Of a stretch of DNA of 64,000 nucleotides, positions 18,128 through 26,618 are shown one piece after another (the first letter of the stretch is position 1; every line of letters begins with the position of its first letter). Location of the stretch: positions 868,001 through 932,000 of the forward strand of contig CBDCWE010000003.1 of NCBI GenBank assembly GCA_965223355.1, in the 5' to 3' direction. Position numbers and translations under genes: made by a program. The DNA comes from Tectiglobus sp965223355. Lineage in GTDB: Bacteria; Pseudomonadota; Alphaproteobacteria; Rhizobiales; Hyphomicrobiaceae. The notes under the pieces are model-generated. The model ran no database searches. It was not told the DNA's origin and was given only the letters and a program-made list of their open reading frames with translations.

Positions 18128-18283
18128 AAAACCGTGCAAGAAACCCCCCGAACAAGTTTGGGGTCCAGGGGAGAGATCCCCTGGTCGGGGTGTTTGAGGG
18201 GCGGACAAGCCCCTCATCGATCGCCGCAACGCGGCGATTGGTCAAGGGCGCTGCCCTTTGCAAACCCGTGAACAGACCACTAG
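18128..18283 (+). repeat. Family A multi-hairpin element, copy 3
   Basis: It contains the family hairpins CCAGGGGA/TCCCCTGG, GAGGGGC/GCCCCTC, ATCGCCGC/GCGGCGAT and AAGGGCGC/GCCCTT. The right end, GAACAGACCACTAG, differs from other copies and resembles the TAGTGGTCT end of family C. The terminal CTA is the complement of the lrp-type gene's TAG stop. Confidence 0.85.
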
Positions 18284-18765
18284 GCGTCCGAAATCGGCAG
18301 TGCGTTTGAATATTTGACCTGGCCCAGGGCGAAGCTCGACTCGATGTTGGCGATGCCGCTGATGCGCGTCAGCGTGCCTTTGACAAAGCGCTCATAATCG
18401 TCGAGATCCTGTGCGACGACCCGCAGCAGGTAATCGCGAGGTCCCGTCATCAAATAGCATTCCAGAACTTCCGGGCAGCGTCTCACAGCGGTCTCGAAGC
18501 GCTCCATCGCCTCCTCGCTCTGGCGCTCAAGTTTGATCGAAACAAAGACACTGACGGGCAGGCCGACCCGGGCCTGGTCGATCAGCACCGTGTAGCCGCG
18601 AATGACGCCGGCATCTTCGAGCAAGCGCAGACGGCGCAGGCAGGGACTGGTGGTGATGCCGGCGCGATCGGCCAGGTCGGTGGCGGTGAGGCGGCCGTCT
18701 TCCTGCAATGCTTCCAAGATGCGCCGGTCAACGGCATCCAGAACGCGCTTAGCTGATATTGTCAT
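18280..18765 (-). CDS. Lrp/AsnC family transcriptional regulator
   Basis: This is a 161-aa feast/famine regulator with an N-terminal helix-turn-helix (residues about 12-60, LDAVDRRILEALQEDGR then ATDLADRAGITTSPCLRRL) and a C-terminal RAM ligand-binding domain with the Gly-rich turn MTGPRDYLLRV. It is divergent from the threonine dehydratase gene across a 110-bp AT-rich gap, which suggests local control of that operon by an amino acid ligand. AGGA lies 4 bp before ATG 18765; ATG 18768 is too close to it. The stop belongs to a family A boundary. Confidence 0.93.
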   Translation of the reverse strand: MTISAKRVLDAVDRRILEALQEDGRLTATDLADRAGITTSPCLRRLRLLEDAGVIRGYTVLIDQARVGLPVSVFVSIKLERQSEEAMERFETAVRRCPEVLECYLMTGPRDYLLRVVAQDLDDYERFVKGTLTRISGIANIESSFALGQVKYSNALPISDA

Positions 18766-18875
18766 CATGTCCTAATATTTTGGCCAGGGTTTCTAATTTT
18801 ACGCCTATATTTAGGGAGTATGGCAAAATTCGCTGCTCTGTTTGGTGTAGTGTATTGCCGAGACGGAAGCAAGAA
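18766..18875. promoter_or_regulatory. Divergent AT-rich promoter region between lrp-type gene and threonine dehydratase
   Basis: This 110-bp gap is conspicuously AT-rich (TTCTAATTTTACGCC, TATATTTAGG), unlike the surrounding GC-rich DNA. Lrp-family proteins bind such AT-rich regions, so it plausibly holds both promoters and the regulator's site. Exact boxes cannot be fixed by eye. Confidence 0.4.
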
Positions 18876-20120
18876 ATGGCGCGACGGCAACCGCAAAATC
18901 CGACGACTGTGACGTTTGCGGATATCATGCAGGCGCGCAACGTGCTGCGTGACAACACACATTTCACAGCGTGCAATCAATCGCGCACGTTGTCCGACGT
19001 TCTCGGCTGCCAGCTGTGGCTGAAATTCGAGAACCATCAATTCACGGCATCGTTCAAAGAGCGCGGCGCACTGAACCGCCTCAGCGCGCTTGTCGAAAGC
19101 GACGCACCATGCCGCGGCGTGATCGCGATGTCGGCGGGCAATCATGCGCAGGGTGTGGCTTATCATGCCGGCCGGCTCGGATTGGCGGCAACGATCGTGA
19201 TGCCGGTCGGCACCCCGAACGTCAAAGTCGAGAATACGCGACGCTTTGGTGCAACCGTCATTGTCAAGGGCAGCACGCTCGAAGAGGCGTCCGAATTTGC
19301 GCGAGAACACGGCCGCGCCGAGGACTTGACATTCATCCATCCCTACGACGACCGCCTGGTCATTGCCGGGCAGGGCACAATTGCGGTTGAAATTCTCGAG
19401 CAGGTCGACGGGCTCGATGTTCTGGTCGTGCCGGTTGGCGGGGGCGGACTGGCGTCGGGCATGGCGATCGCCGCCAAGACACTGCAGCCCGAGATCGAAA
19501 TCATCGGTGTCCAGGCCGCGCGCCATCCGTCAATGTACAATGTCCTGAAGGGCACTAGTCTCGAAATGCGCGGCGACTCGCTTGCCGAAGGTATCGCGGT
19601 CAAGCAGCCCGGCGAGCTAACCCGGGAGATCTTGTCTGAATTCCTCGATGACATCGTGCTGGTCACCGAGGAGCACCTCGAGACCGCCGTCAGTTTATTG
19701 ATCAACATCGAGAAAACGGTTGGCGAAGGCGCCGGCGCGGCGGGCATTGCCGCCATCCTCAGCGACCAGGAGCGGTATCGCGGGCGCGCTGTGGCGACGG
19801 TGATTTGCGGCGGCAACATCGACACCCGCCTGTTGGCAGGAGTGTTGACCCGGGCGTTGGCACGTGAAGGCCGTCTGTCGCGCCTCGCCATCGAAATCGT
19901 CGACCAACCCGGCCATCTGGCGCAGGTTACCAGAACGCTCGGAGATGCCGAGGCCAACATCGTTGAAATTGCCCATCAACGCGTGTTTTCGGATCTGCCG
20001 GCGAAAGTTGCGATGCTCGACGTCGTGATCGAGACCCGCGACCGCGGCCATCTCAACGCGACCGTCCGGCAGCTGCGTGCGGCGGGCTTTGCCATTCATT
20101 TGACCCCGGATGGAGACTGA
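18876..20120 (+). CDS. Threonine ammonia-lyase with C-terminal ACT domain
   Basis: This 414-aa PLP enzyme deaminates threonine to 2-oxobutyrate. The PLP lysine is in FTASFKERGALNRL near residue 60; the Ser/Gly phosphate loop is PVGGGGLASGMA near residue 190. A single ACT regulatory domain follows (from about residue 335, LAIEIVDQPGHLAQVTRTLG). The length fits the short single-ACT class (about 400 aa) rather than the 500-aa biosynthetic IlvA. ATG 18876 is preceded by GGAAGCAAGAA. The next gene starts 5 bp after the stop, so the two are almost certainly one operon under the divergent Lrp regulator. Confidence 0.92.
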   Translation: MARRQPQNPTTVTFADIMQARNVLRDNTHFTACNQSRTLSDVLGCQLWLKFENHQFTASFKERGALNRLSALVESDAPCRGVIAMSAGNHAQGVAYHAGRLGLAATIVMPVGTPNVKVENTRRFGATVIVKGSTLEEASEFAREHGRAEDLTFIHPYDDRLVIAGQGTIAVEILEQVDGLDVLVVPVGGGGLASGMAIAAKTLQPEIEIIGVQAARHPSMYNVLKGTSLEMRGDSLAEGIAVKQPGELTREILSEFLDDIVLVTEEHLETAVSLLINIEKTVGEGAGAAGIAAILSDQERYRGRAVATVICGGNIDTRLLAGVLTRALAREGRLSRLAIEIVDQPGHLAQVTRTLGDAEANIVEIAHQRVFSDLPAKVAMLDVVIETRDRGHLNATVRQLRAAGFAIHLTPDGD

Positions 20121-20124
20121 TTTC

Positions 20125-22533
20125 ATGGATGCAACCCCACAGCGCCCCGGCGGCTATGACAAAGCGACATTGGCCATCCTGCGCGACCTGGAACGCAAGG
20201 TGCTGTGGCTGTCGTCTTATCTCATTCATTACGCCAACCATGAAATAGACCGTGGTGACGGGCTCAAGGTTGGCGGCCATCAGGCCTCGTCGGCATCGCT
20301 GTGCACCTTGATGACGGCGCTTTATTTCCACGTTCTGCGACCTGAGGATCGTATAGCGGTCAAGCCGCATGCGAGCCCGGTGTTCCATGCCATTCAGTAT
20401 CTGCTCGGCAATCAAAGCGTCGACAAGCTGCAGAATTTCCGCGGTCTTGGCGGTGCGCAGAGTTATCCATCACGCACCAAGGACGACGATGACGTAGACT
20501 TTTCGACCGGCTCCGTCGGGCTCGGTGTCGCAATCACCGGATTTGCCAGCCTCATCCAGGACTACGTTCATGAGAAGGGCTGGGCCAACGAATGGGCGAA
20601 GGGGCGCATGGTCGCGCTGATGGGTGATGCCGAAATCGATGAGGGCAACATTCATGAAGCACTGCTGGAATACTGGAAGCATGGGCTGACCAACACTTGG
20701 TGGGTGGTCGACTACAATCGTCAAAGCCTCGATTCGGTCGTCTCCGACCAGCTGTTTATGAAGGTTGCCGGCCTGTTCGAAAACCTCGGCTGGGAAGTGA
20801 TGCTGATCAAGTACGGCAAGCTTCAGCAGCACGCGTTCAGCCAACCCGGCGGCGATCATTTGCGGCGCTGGATCAACAACTGTCCAAACCAGCTTTATTC
20901 CGCGCTGGTCTTCCAAGGCGGCAAGGCCTGGCGGGCGCAACTTGAAGAGGACCTCAAGTATCAAGGTGATACCCTCGACCTGATCGCCGGCTATTCGGAT
21001 GAGCAACTGGCCCGCCTGATGACCAACCTGGGCGGCCACGATCTCGAAGAGATCCTGGATGCGTTTGAGCGCGCACCAACCGACAAACCGGTTTGCTTTA
21101 TCGCTTACACGATCAAGGGGTTCGGTTTGCCGTTTGCCGGCCACAAGGACAATCACGCCGGTTTGATGACCAAGACGCAGATGCAGGAGTTTCGCGCCGC
21201 GCAGGGCATCAATCAGGGCGAGGAGTGGGACAGCTATGCCGGCCTCGACAGCGATCCCGAACTCCTCAAGCGGTTCCTCGACAAGGTGCCGTTCAACGCC
21301 CGGGGCCGGCGCCGGCTCGATGCGCCGACGGTTGCCGTTCACGATGATGTGGAAGTCGAAGCCACAGGCGAGATCTCAACACAGGCCGGCTTCGGGCGCA
21401 TTCTCGACAAGATCGCAAAGAGCGATACGGTATTGGCGGACCGCATCATCACGACGTCGCCGGATGTCACGGTGTCGACCAATCTCGGGCCCTGGGTCAA
21501 TCGGCGCGGCCTGTTTTCGATGCAAACCCAGGAGGACGTGTTCAAGGAACGGGGCCTGATGTCGCCGCAAAAGTGGGAGATGTCACCGCAAGGTCAGCAT
21601 CTCGAGCTCGGCATCGCGGAAATGAACCTGTTTTTGGCACTGGGGGCTGCCGGGCTTTCGCATGCGCTGTTCGGCGAACGCCTGATCCCGATCGGGACCC
21701 TCTACGACCCGTTCATTTCCCGCGGGCTCGATGCGTTGAACTATGCGTGCTATCAGGAGGCCCGGTTCATCCTGGTTGCAACGCCGTCCGGCCTGACGTT
21801 GGCGCCTGAGGGCGGTGCGCACCAGTCGATCGCCAGTCCGCTGATCGGCATGTCGCAAGACGGTCTGGTTTCCTTCGAGCCTGCCTATGTCGATGAGCTT
21901 GCGGCAATCATGCGCTGGTCGTTCGATTACATACAGCGATCGGGCACGGCCGGCAGCCATCCGGGTTGGTCGCGAGATGACACCGGCGGTTCGGTTTATC
22001 TGCGGCTGTCGACACGGCCGCTGGAGCAACCGTCACGGCCGATGACGAGCGCTTTTCGCCACGAGATTATCGAAGGCGGGTATTGGCTGCGCCAGCCGGA
22101 CCCGGCCTGTAATCTGGCGATCGCATACATGGGGGCGGTGGCTCCGGAGGCGATCCGTGCGGCCGGCCTGTTAAGCGAAGACGGGCGCGGTGTCGGCGTC
22201 TTGGCAATAACCTCGCCAGACCGTTTGTCGGCGGGCTGGCATGCAGCCCAGCGCGCGCGTATCGCCGGCCGGATAGAGGCGACGTCTTATGCCGAGCAGC
22301 TCATGTCGCATTTACCGCGTGATGCTAAGATCATCACGGTGTGTGATGCCTATCCGGAGAGCCTGTCGTGGCTCGGCGGTGTTCACGGTCATCAGATTTG
22401 CGCCCTCGGGGTCGAGCATTTCGGCCAGTCGGGTTCAATCCAGGAACTCTATCGCACGTACGATCTCGATACCAACGCCATCCTGGCAGCTGCCGAGGCG
22501 GTCGGCGGGCGCAAGGTTCGCTATCGAACCTAG
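20125..22533 (+). CDS. AceE/transketolase-type thiamine diphosphate E1 protein
   Basis: This 802-aa protein resembles homodimeric pyruvate dehydrogenase E1 and transketolases. The thiamine diphosphate motif is GDAEIDEGNIHEAL followed about 25 residues later by the VDYNRQSLD segment, a spacing and wording like AceE (GDGEMDE...N..RLD). The pyrimidine-domain Glu lies in LELGIAEMNL, and a transketolase C-terminal domain ends the protein. ATG 20125 has GGAG 9 bp upstream. It follows threonine dehydratase by 4 bp, with no E2 or E3 gene nearby. A 2-oxobutyrate-decarboxylating role is a reasonable inference; the substrate is unproven. The TAG stop is a family B CTAG. Confidence 0.82.
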   Translation: MDATPQRPGGYDKATLAILRDLERKVLWLSSYLIHYANHEIDRGDGLKVGGHQASSASLCTLMTALYFHVLRPEDRIAVKPHASPVFHAIQYLLGNQSVDKLQNFRGLGGAQSYPSRTKDDDDVDFSTGSVGLGVAITGFASLIQDYVHEKGWANEWAKGRMVALMGDAEIDEGNIHEALLEYWKHGLTNTWWVVDYNRQSLDSVVSDQLFMKVAGLFENLGWEVMLIKYGKLQQHAFSQPGGDHLRRWINNCPNQLYSALVFQGGKAWRAQLEEDLKYQGDTLDLIAGYSDEQLARLMTNLGGHDLEEILDAFERAPTDKPVCFIAYTIKGFGLPFAGHKDNHAGLMTKTQMQEFRAAQGINQGEEWDSYAGLDSDPELLKRFLDKVPFNARGRRRLDAPTVAVHDDVEVEATGEISTQAGFGRILDKIAKSDTVLADRIITTSPDVTVSTNLGPWVNRRGLFSMQTQEDVFKERGLMSPQKWEMSPQGQHLELGIAEMNLFLALGAAGLSHALFGERLIPIGTLYDPFISRGLDALNYACYQEARFILVATPSGLTLAPEGGAHQSIASPLIGMSQDGLVSFEPAYVDELAAIMRWSFDYIQRSGTAGSHPGWSRDDTGGSVYLRLSTRPLEQPSRPMTSAFRHEIIEGGYWLRQPDPACNLAIAYMGAVAPEAIRAAGLLSEDGRGVGVLAITSPDRLSAGWHAAQRARIAGRIEATSYAEQLMSHLPRDAKIITVCDAYPESLSWLGGVHGHQICALGVEHFGQSGSIQELYRTYDLDTNAILAAAEAVGGRKVRYRT

Positions 22534-22668
22534 AGCAACCTGCCTTTATTCGGAATCGGAACGATCCCGAATAAAGGCAGAAAGTTGCTCGCCTCTAAAG
22601 TGGCGATCATCTTTGTGCTTTAAGTTGGAACCGCAATAGCGGTTCCAACTTAAAGCACGATGATCTAG
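22530..22668 (+). repeat. Family B palindromic element, copy 4 (full length)
   Basis: CTAG at 22530-22533 (containing the stop of the E1 gene) and at 22665-22668. Both hairpins are intact, the second with stem TTTAAGTTGGAACCGC and loop AATA. Confidence 0.95.
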
Positions 22669-22836
22669 CGGTTCTCGGGGTCCAGGGGATGGATCCCCTG
22701 GTCGGGGTGTTTGAGGGGCTGAAAGCCCCTCAAGGATCGCCGCAAGGCGGCGATATGTTAAGGGCTCTGCCCTTAACGATCCCGCCAAAGGGCATTGCCC
22801 TTTGGAAACCTAAGACGTGTTTAGAGGTTTCCCCGG
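22669..22836 (+). repeat. Family A multi-hairpin element, copy 4
   Basis: It follows the family B copy directly. All five hairpins are present, including ATCGCCGC/GCGGCGAT, TTAAGGGC/GCCCTTAA and CCAAAGGGC/GCCCTTTGG. The right end (GTGTTTAGAGGTTTCC) is slightly degraded and the left TIR is lost. Confidence 0.9.
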
Positions 22837-22870
22837 GCGCAAACTCTGAAAGGCTCTGAGCGCGGGCAGA

Positions 22871-25800
22871 TCACTCTGCCGCCTCGGCTCGGCGCTTCTT
22901 TGCAGCCGACTTTTTGCGCGCGGTTTTCTTTGCCGGCGGTTTGATCTTGGCGGCGGTCTGTGTCCCGATCTGGGTGCGGCGTTTGAGGAGTTCGCGCAGG
23001 AAGGCGCCGGTATAACTTGCCGCCGTCGCCGCAATCTCTTCCGGCGTACCGGTGGCAACGATCCTGCCGCCGCCGTCGCCGCCTTCCGGACCGATGTCGA
23101 GGATCCAGTCCGCGGTCTTGATCACTTCGAGATTGTGCTCGATGACAACCACCGTGTTGCCGGCGTCGACCAGCTCGTGGAGGACTTCGAGGAGCTTTGC
23201 GACATCGTGGAAGTGCAGGCCCGTGGTCGGCTCATCGAGGATGTAGAGCGTACGCCCCGTTGCACGCCGCGACAGTTCTTTGGCAAGCTTGACGCGCTGC
23301 GCCTCACCGCCCGACAATGTCGTCGCCTGCTGGCCGACCTTGATATAACCTAGGCCGACCCGGCGCAGCGTCTCCATTTTATCGCGAATGGCCGGCACCG
23401 CCTGGAAGAAACCGCAGGCGTCCTCAACGGTCATGTCGAGCACATCGGCAATCGACCTGTCGCGGAACTTGATCTCCAGTGTTTCGCGATTGTAACGCGC
23501 GCCCTTGCACTGATCGCAGGTGACGTAGACGTCGGGCAGAAAGTGCATCTCAATCTTAATGACACCGTCGCCCTGACAAGCCTCGCAGCGCCCGCCTTTG
23601 ACGTTGAAGGAGAAGCGGCCCGGCAGATAGCCGCGCGCCTTGGATTCGGGCAGGCCCGCAAACCACTCGCGGATCGGCGTGAAGGCCCCCGTATAGGTCG
23701 CCGGGTTTGACCGTGGCGTGCGCCCGATTGGCGACTGATCGATGTCGATGACCTTGTCGAGGTGCTCGAGACCTTTGATTTCCTTATGGCCGGCGGGCTG
23801 TTCGCGGGCGTTGGTCAGGCGCCGCGCGATGGCCTTGTACATCGTGTCGATCAGAAAGGTTGATTTGCCGGATCCGGAAACGCCGGTGACGCAGGTGAAC
23901 AGGCCGAGCGGGATCGCGCCGGTCACGTTCTTGAGGTTGTTGCCGGTGGCGCCGACAACACGGATCTGGCGGTTCGGCTTTGCTGCGCGGCGCGCCGCCG
24001 GCAGCGGGATCTGGCGCTTGCCGCTGAGATACTGCCCGGTCATGCTCTCGGTTGCGGCCATGATTGCAGCCGGTGTTCCCTGCGCCACGATCTGGCCGCC
24101 ATGGACGCCGGCGCCGGGACCGATGTCGACAACATGATCGGCGCTCAGGACGGCGTCTTCATCGTGCTCGACCACGATCACGGTGTTGCCGAGATCGCGC
24201 AAGTGGCGCAGCGTGCCGAGCAGGCGCTCGTTGTCGCGCTGATGCAGGCCGATTGACGGTTCATCGAGGACATAGAGAACCCCGGTGAGGCCCGAGCCGA
24301 TTTGCGAAGCGAGGCGAATGCGCTGGCTTTCACCGCCGGACAGCGTGCCGGACGAGCGCGACAGCGTCAGGTAATCCAGGCCGACGTCGTTGAGGAATTT
24401 CAGCCGCTCCTTGATCTCCTTGAGGATGCGCGTCGCAATTTCGGATTGCTGCTTGGTCAACCCCGCGGGCAGCTCATCGAACCATGTGCCGGCACTGCGA
24501 ATCGACAGATCGCAGACCTCGCCAATGTGCCTGTCGCCAACCTTGACGCACAGCGCCTGCGGTTTGAGACGATGACCGCCGCACTCCGCACAGGGATGAT
24601 CACCCTGATAGCGCGAAAGCTCATCGCGGACCCACTGACTGTCGGTTTCGCGCCAGCGCCGCTCGATGTTACCGATCACACCTTCAAACGGCTTGCGGGT
24701 CTTGTATTTGCGCAACCCGTCTTCGTAGACAAAGGTGATCTCTTCGGCGCCGGAGCCGAACAGGACGGCCTTCTGGACGGCGGCCGGCAGTTCGTTCCAC
24801 GGCGTCGTCATCTGAACCTTGTAATGACGGGCCAGCGCCTGCAGGGTCTGTTCGTAATAGGGTGATGTCGCACCGGTCTTGGCCCAGGGCTGAATGGCAC
24901 CTTGCCGCAGCGAGAGATTGCCGTCGGGCACGACGAGATCGGCTTCGAACTGCAGTTCGGTGCCGAGGCCGTCGCATGTTGGGCAGGCACCGGCCGGCGA
25001 GTTGAACGAAAACAGCCGCGGTTCAACTTCATCGATGGTGAAACCGGAAACGGGGCAGGCGAACCGTGCCGAGAACACGATGCGCTCATGCGTATCGTTC
25101 TTGGACTTGTTGGCACCCTTGGTGGCCGAAGCCGGCAGTTCGCGATCGGCGAATTCGGCAATGGCGATGCCGTCAGCAAGTTCGAGCGCGGTTTCCAGCG
25201 AGTCGGCCAGACGGGTCGCGATATCTTCACGGACGATCAGGCGGTCAACGACGACGTCGATATCGTGCTTGTATTTCTTGTCGAGCTTGGGGGCGTCCGG
25301 GATCTCGTAAAACTGGCCATTGATCTTGACGCGCTGGAAGCCCTTCTTCATCAGCTCGGCCAGATCCTTGCGGAATTCTCCTTTGCGGCCCTTGACGATC
25401 GGTGCCAGCAGATAGAGCCGGGTGCCTTCGTCCAGGGCGATGATGCGGTCGACCATCTGGCTGACCGTCTGGCTCTCGATCGGCAATCCGGTGGCGGGCG
25501 AATAAGGCACGCCGACCCGCGCAAACAACAAACGCAGATAGTCGTAGATCTCGGTGACCGTGCCAACCGTCGAGCGCGGATTGCGGCTTGTTGTTTTCTG
25601 CTCGATCGAGATCGCCGGCGACAAGCCTTCGATGTGATCGACATCCGGCTTCTGCATCATTTCGAGGAACTGACGCGCGTAGGCCGACAGGCTCTCGACG
25701 TAACGGCGCTGGCCCTCCGCGTAAATCGTATCAAAGGCGAGCGAGGATTTGCCGGACCCGGACAGACCGGTGAACACGATCAGGGCGTCGCGCGGGATCG

Positions 25801-25903
25801 TCAGATCAACACCCTTGAGGTTGTGCTCGCGGGCGCCGCGAACCTGAATCACCTTTGTGTCGTCGCCCCGGGAACGCCGGGGTCCACCGTTCGATTTTGT
25901 CAT
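22871..25903 (-). CDS. uvrA: Excinuclease ABC subunit A
   Basis: UvrA is the 1010-aa DNA damage sensor of nucleotide excision repair. Two ABC ATPase modules are visible: Walker A GLSGSGKS near residue 49 and GVSGSGKST near residue 650, each with an ABC signature (LSGGESQRI, LSGGEAQRV). Zinc fingers are indicated by CPTCDGLG, CAECGGHR and CEACQGDG/CDQCKGAR. The last 40 residues are an unusual Lys/Ala-rich tail (KKTARKKSAAKKRR) beyond the normal end of the family. The start MTKSNGG is 20 residues before the conserved core. No ssb gene is found upstream on the opposite strand, where it often lies. Confidence 0.97.
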   Translation of the reverse strand: MTKSNGGPRRSRGDDTKVIQVRGAREHNLKGVDLTIPRDALIVFTGLSGSGKSSLAFDTIYAEGQRRYVESLSAYARQFLEMMQKPDVDHIEGLSPAISIEQKTTSRNPRSTVGTVTEIYDYLRLLFARVGVPYSPATGLPIESQTVSQMVDRIIALDEGTRLYLLAPIVKGRKGEFRKDLAELMKKGFQRVKINGQFYEIPDAPKLDKKYKHDIDVVVDRLIVREDIATRLADSLETALELADGIAIAEFADRELPASATKGANKSKNDTHERIVFSARFACPVSGFTIDEVEPRLFSFNSPAGACPTCDGLGTELQFEADLVVPDGNLSLRQGAIQPWAKTGATSPYYEQTLQALARHYKVQMTTPWNELPAAVQKAVLFGSGAEEITFVYEDGLRKYKTRKPFEGVIGNIERRWRETDSQWVRDELSRYQGDHPCAECGGHRLKPQALCVKVGDRHIGEVCDLSIRSAGTWFDELPAGLTKQQSEIATRILKEIKERLKFLNDVGLDYLTLSRSSGTLSGGESQRIRLASQIGSGLTGVLYVLDEPSIGLHQRDNERLLGTLRHLRDLGNTVIVVEHDEDAVLSADHVVDIGPGAGVHGGQIVAQGTPAAIMAATESMTGQYLSGKRQIPLPAARRAAKPNRQIRVVGATGNNLKNVTGAIPLGLFTCVTGVSGSGKSTFLIDTMYKAIARRLTNAREQPAGHKEIKGLEHLDKVIDIDQSPIGRTPRSNPATYTGAFTPIREWFAGLPESKARGYLPGRFSFNVKGGRCEACQGDGVIKIEMHFLPDVYVTCDQCKGARYNRETLEIKFRDRSIADVLDMTVEDACGFFQAVPAIRDKMETLRRVGLGYIKVGQQATTLSGGEAQRVKLAKELSRRATGRTLYILDEPTTGLHFHDVAKLLEVLHELVDAGNTVVVIEHNLEVIKTADWILDIGPEGGDGGGRIVATGTPEEIAATAASYTGAFLRELLKRRTQIGTQTAAKIKPPAKKTARKKSAAKKRRAEAAE

Positions 25904-26462
25904 GGCTTTGGTCTGGCCCGATCACTTCACCGGCACGTCGATCGTCATCGTGTTCGCCACCGTCATTCGGCAAGGCGAACGGGGAGAAGCGTTATGGTAT
26001 CATAGGGTTACACCGTTCAATGCAGCCGATCGACCGGTGAATGCGGCCGCGCCGGCCGGGCCACATGCACAAAATGCGGCGTCGAGCCAGTTGTGCGACC
26101 GACCACATCGAACGGCGTGTTTCGCCTGGCTTGTTGTGCATTTGGCCTCCGTGCCGACCGCGAACTGGCAACGTGATCGGGCTAGTGATGTCAATCACCT
26201 AAAATGGCGTCTTCGGTGCGCTGCCCCGCCCGACCGCCTCCCGACAACACATGAGATCATGGCCTCTCGGTGGCCGTGCGCGGGCGGGATGGTTCGGGCT
26301 AAGTCTGCAAGGCTATAATGGATGTCGGTTGTAAGAACAATGCGGTGTGACCGCTTGGTGCACAGGCAGATTGGCGCCGGATGCGTTCGGGCAGGATCGC
26401 GCTGCGGTGACGGGCGATCATGGACGACGCTGCGAATATTTTTCTTGAGCATAGTTCACAAC
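25904..26462. other. Intergenic region with repeat debris, no gene seen
   Basis: No protein-coding signal is convincing. The segment 26180-26290, read on the minus strand, resembles family C: CCATGATCTCATGTG (also at about 32330) and TTTTAGGTGATTGACATCACTAG (compare the family C end at 32619). The uvrA promoter should lie near 25904-26000. Confidence 0.45.
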
Positions 26463-26538
26463 CCAAGGAACCTCTGAACAAGTTTGGGGGCCAGGGGACC
26501 CATCCCCTGGCCCCCAAACTTGTTCAGAGGGCCCTTAG
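26463..26538 (+). repeat. Family A internal-deletion derivative, copy 5
   Basis: The element has collapsed to its two ends around one central hairpin: GGAACCTCTGAACAAGTTT ... CCAGGGGACCCATCCCCTGG ... AAACTTGTTCAGAGG, then CTTAG. The result is a nearly perfect 70-base stem. This shows the terminal inverted repeats clearly. Confidence 0.9.
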
Positions 26539-26557
26539 ACCATTTCCGCCCATTGGC

Positions 26558-26618
26558 CTAGATCTTTGCGCCTTTATTCGGGACCGGAACGATCCCGAAT
26601 AAAGGCAGGTTGCTTTAG
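26558..26618 (-). repeat. Family B short derivative, copy 5
   Basis: CTAG at 26558 and TTAG at 26615. Only the ATTCGGGACCGGAACGATCC-type hairpin remains, joined to the outer CTAGATCTTTGCGC. The TTA at 26615-26617 is the complement of the CarD-type gene's TAA stop. The same deletion form occurs at 63103-63166. Confidence 0.88.

Noticed and set aside
26000..26320. A single-strand binding protein gene (ssb) expected opposite uvrA
   Set aside because: No OB-fold-like frame is present; the region contains repeat debris only.
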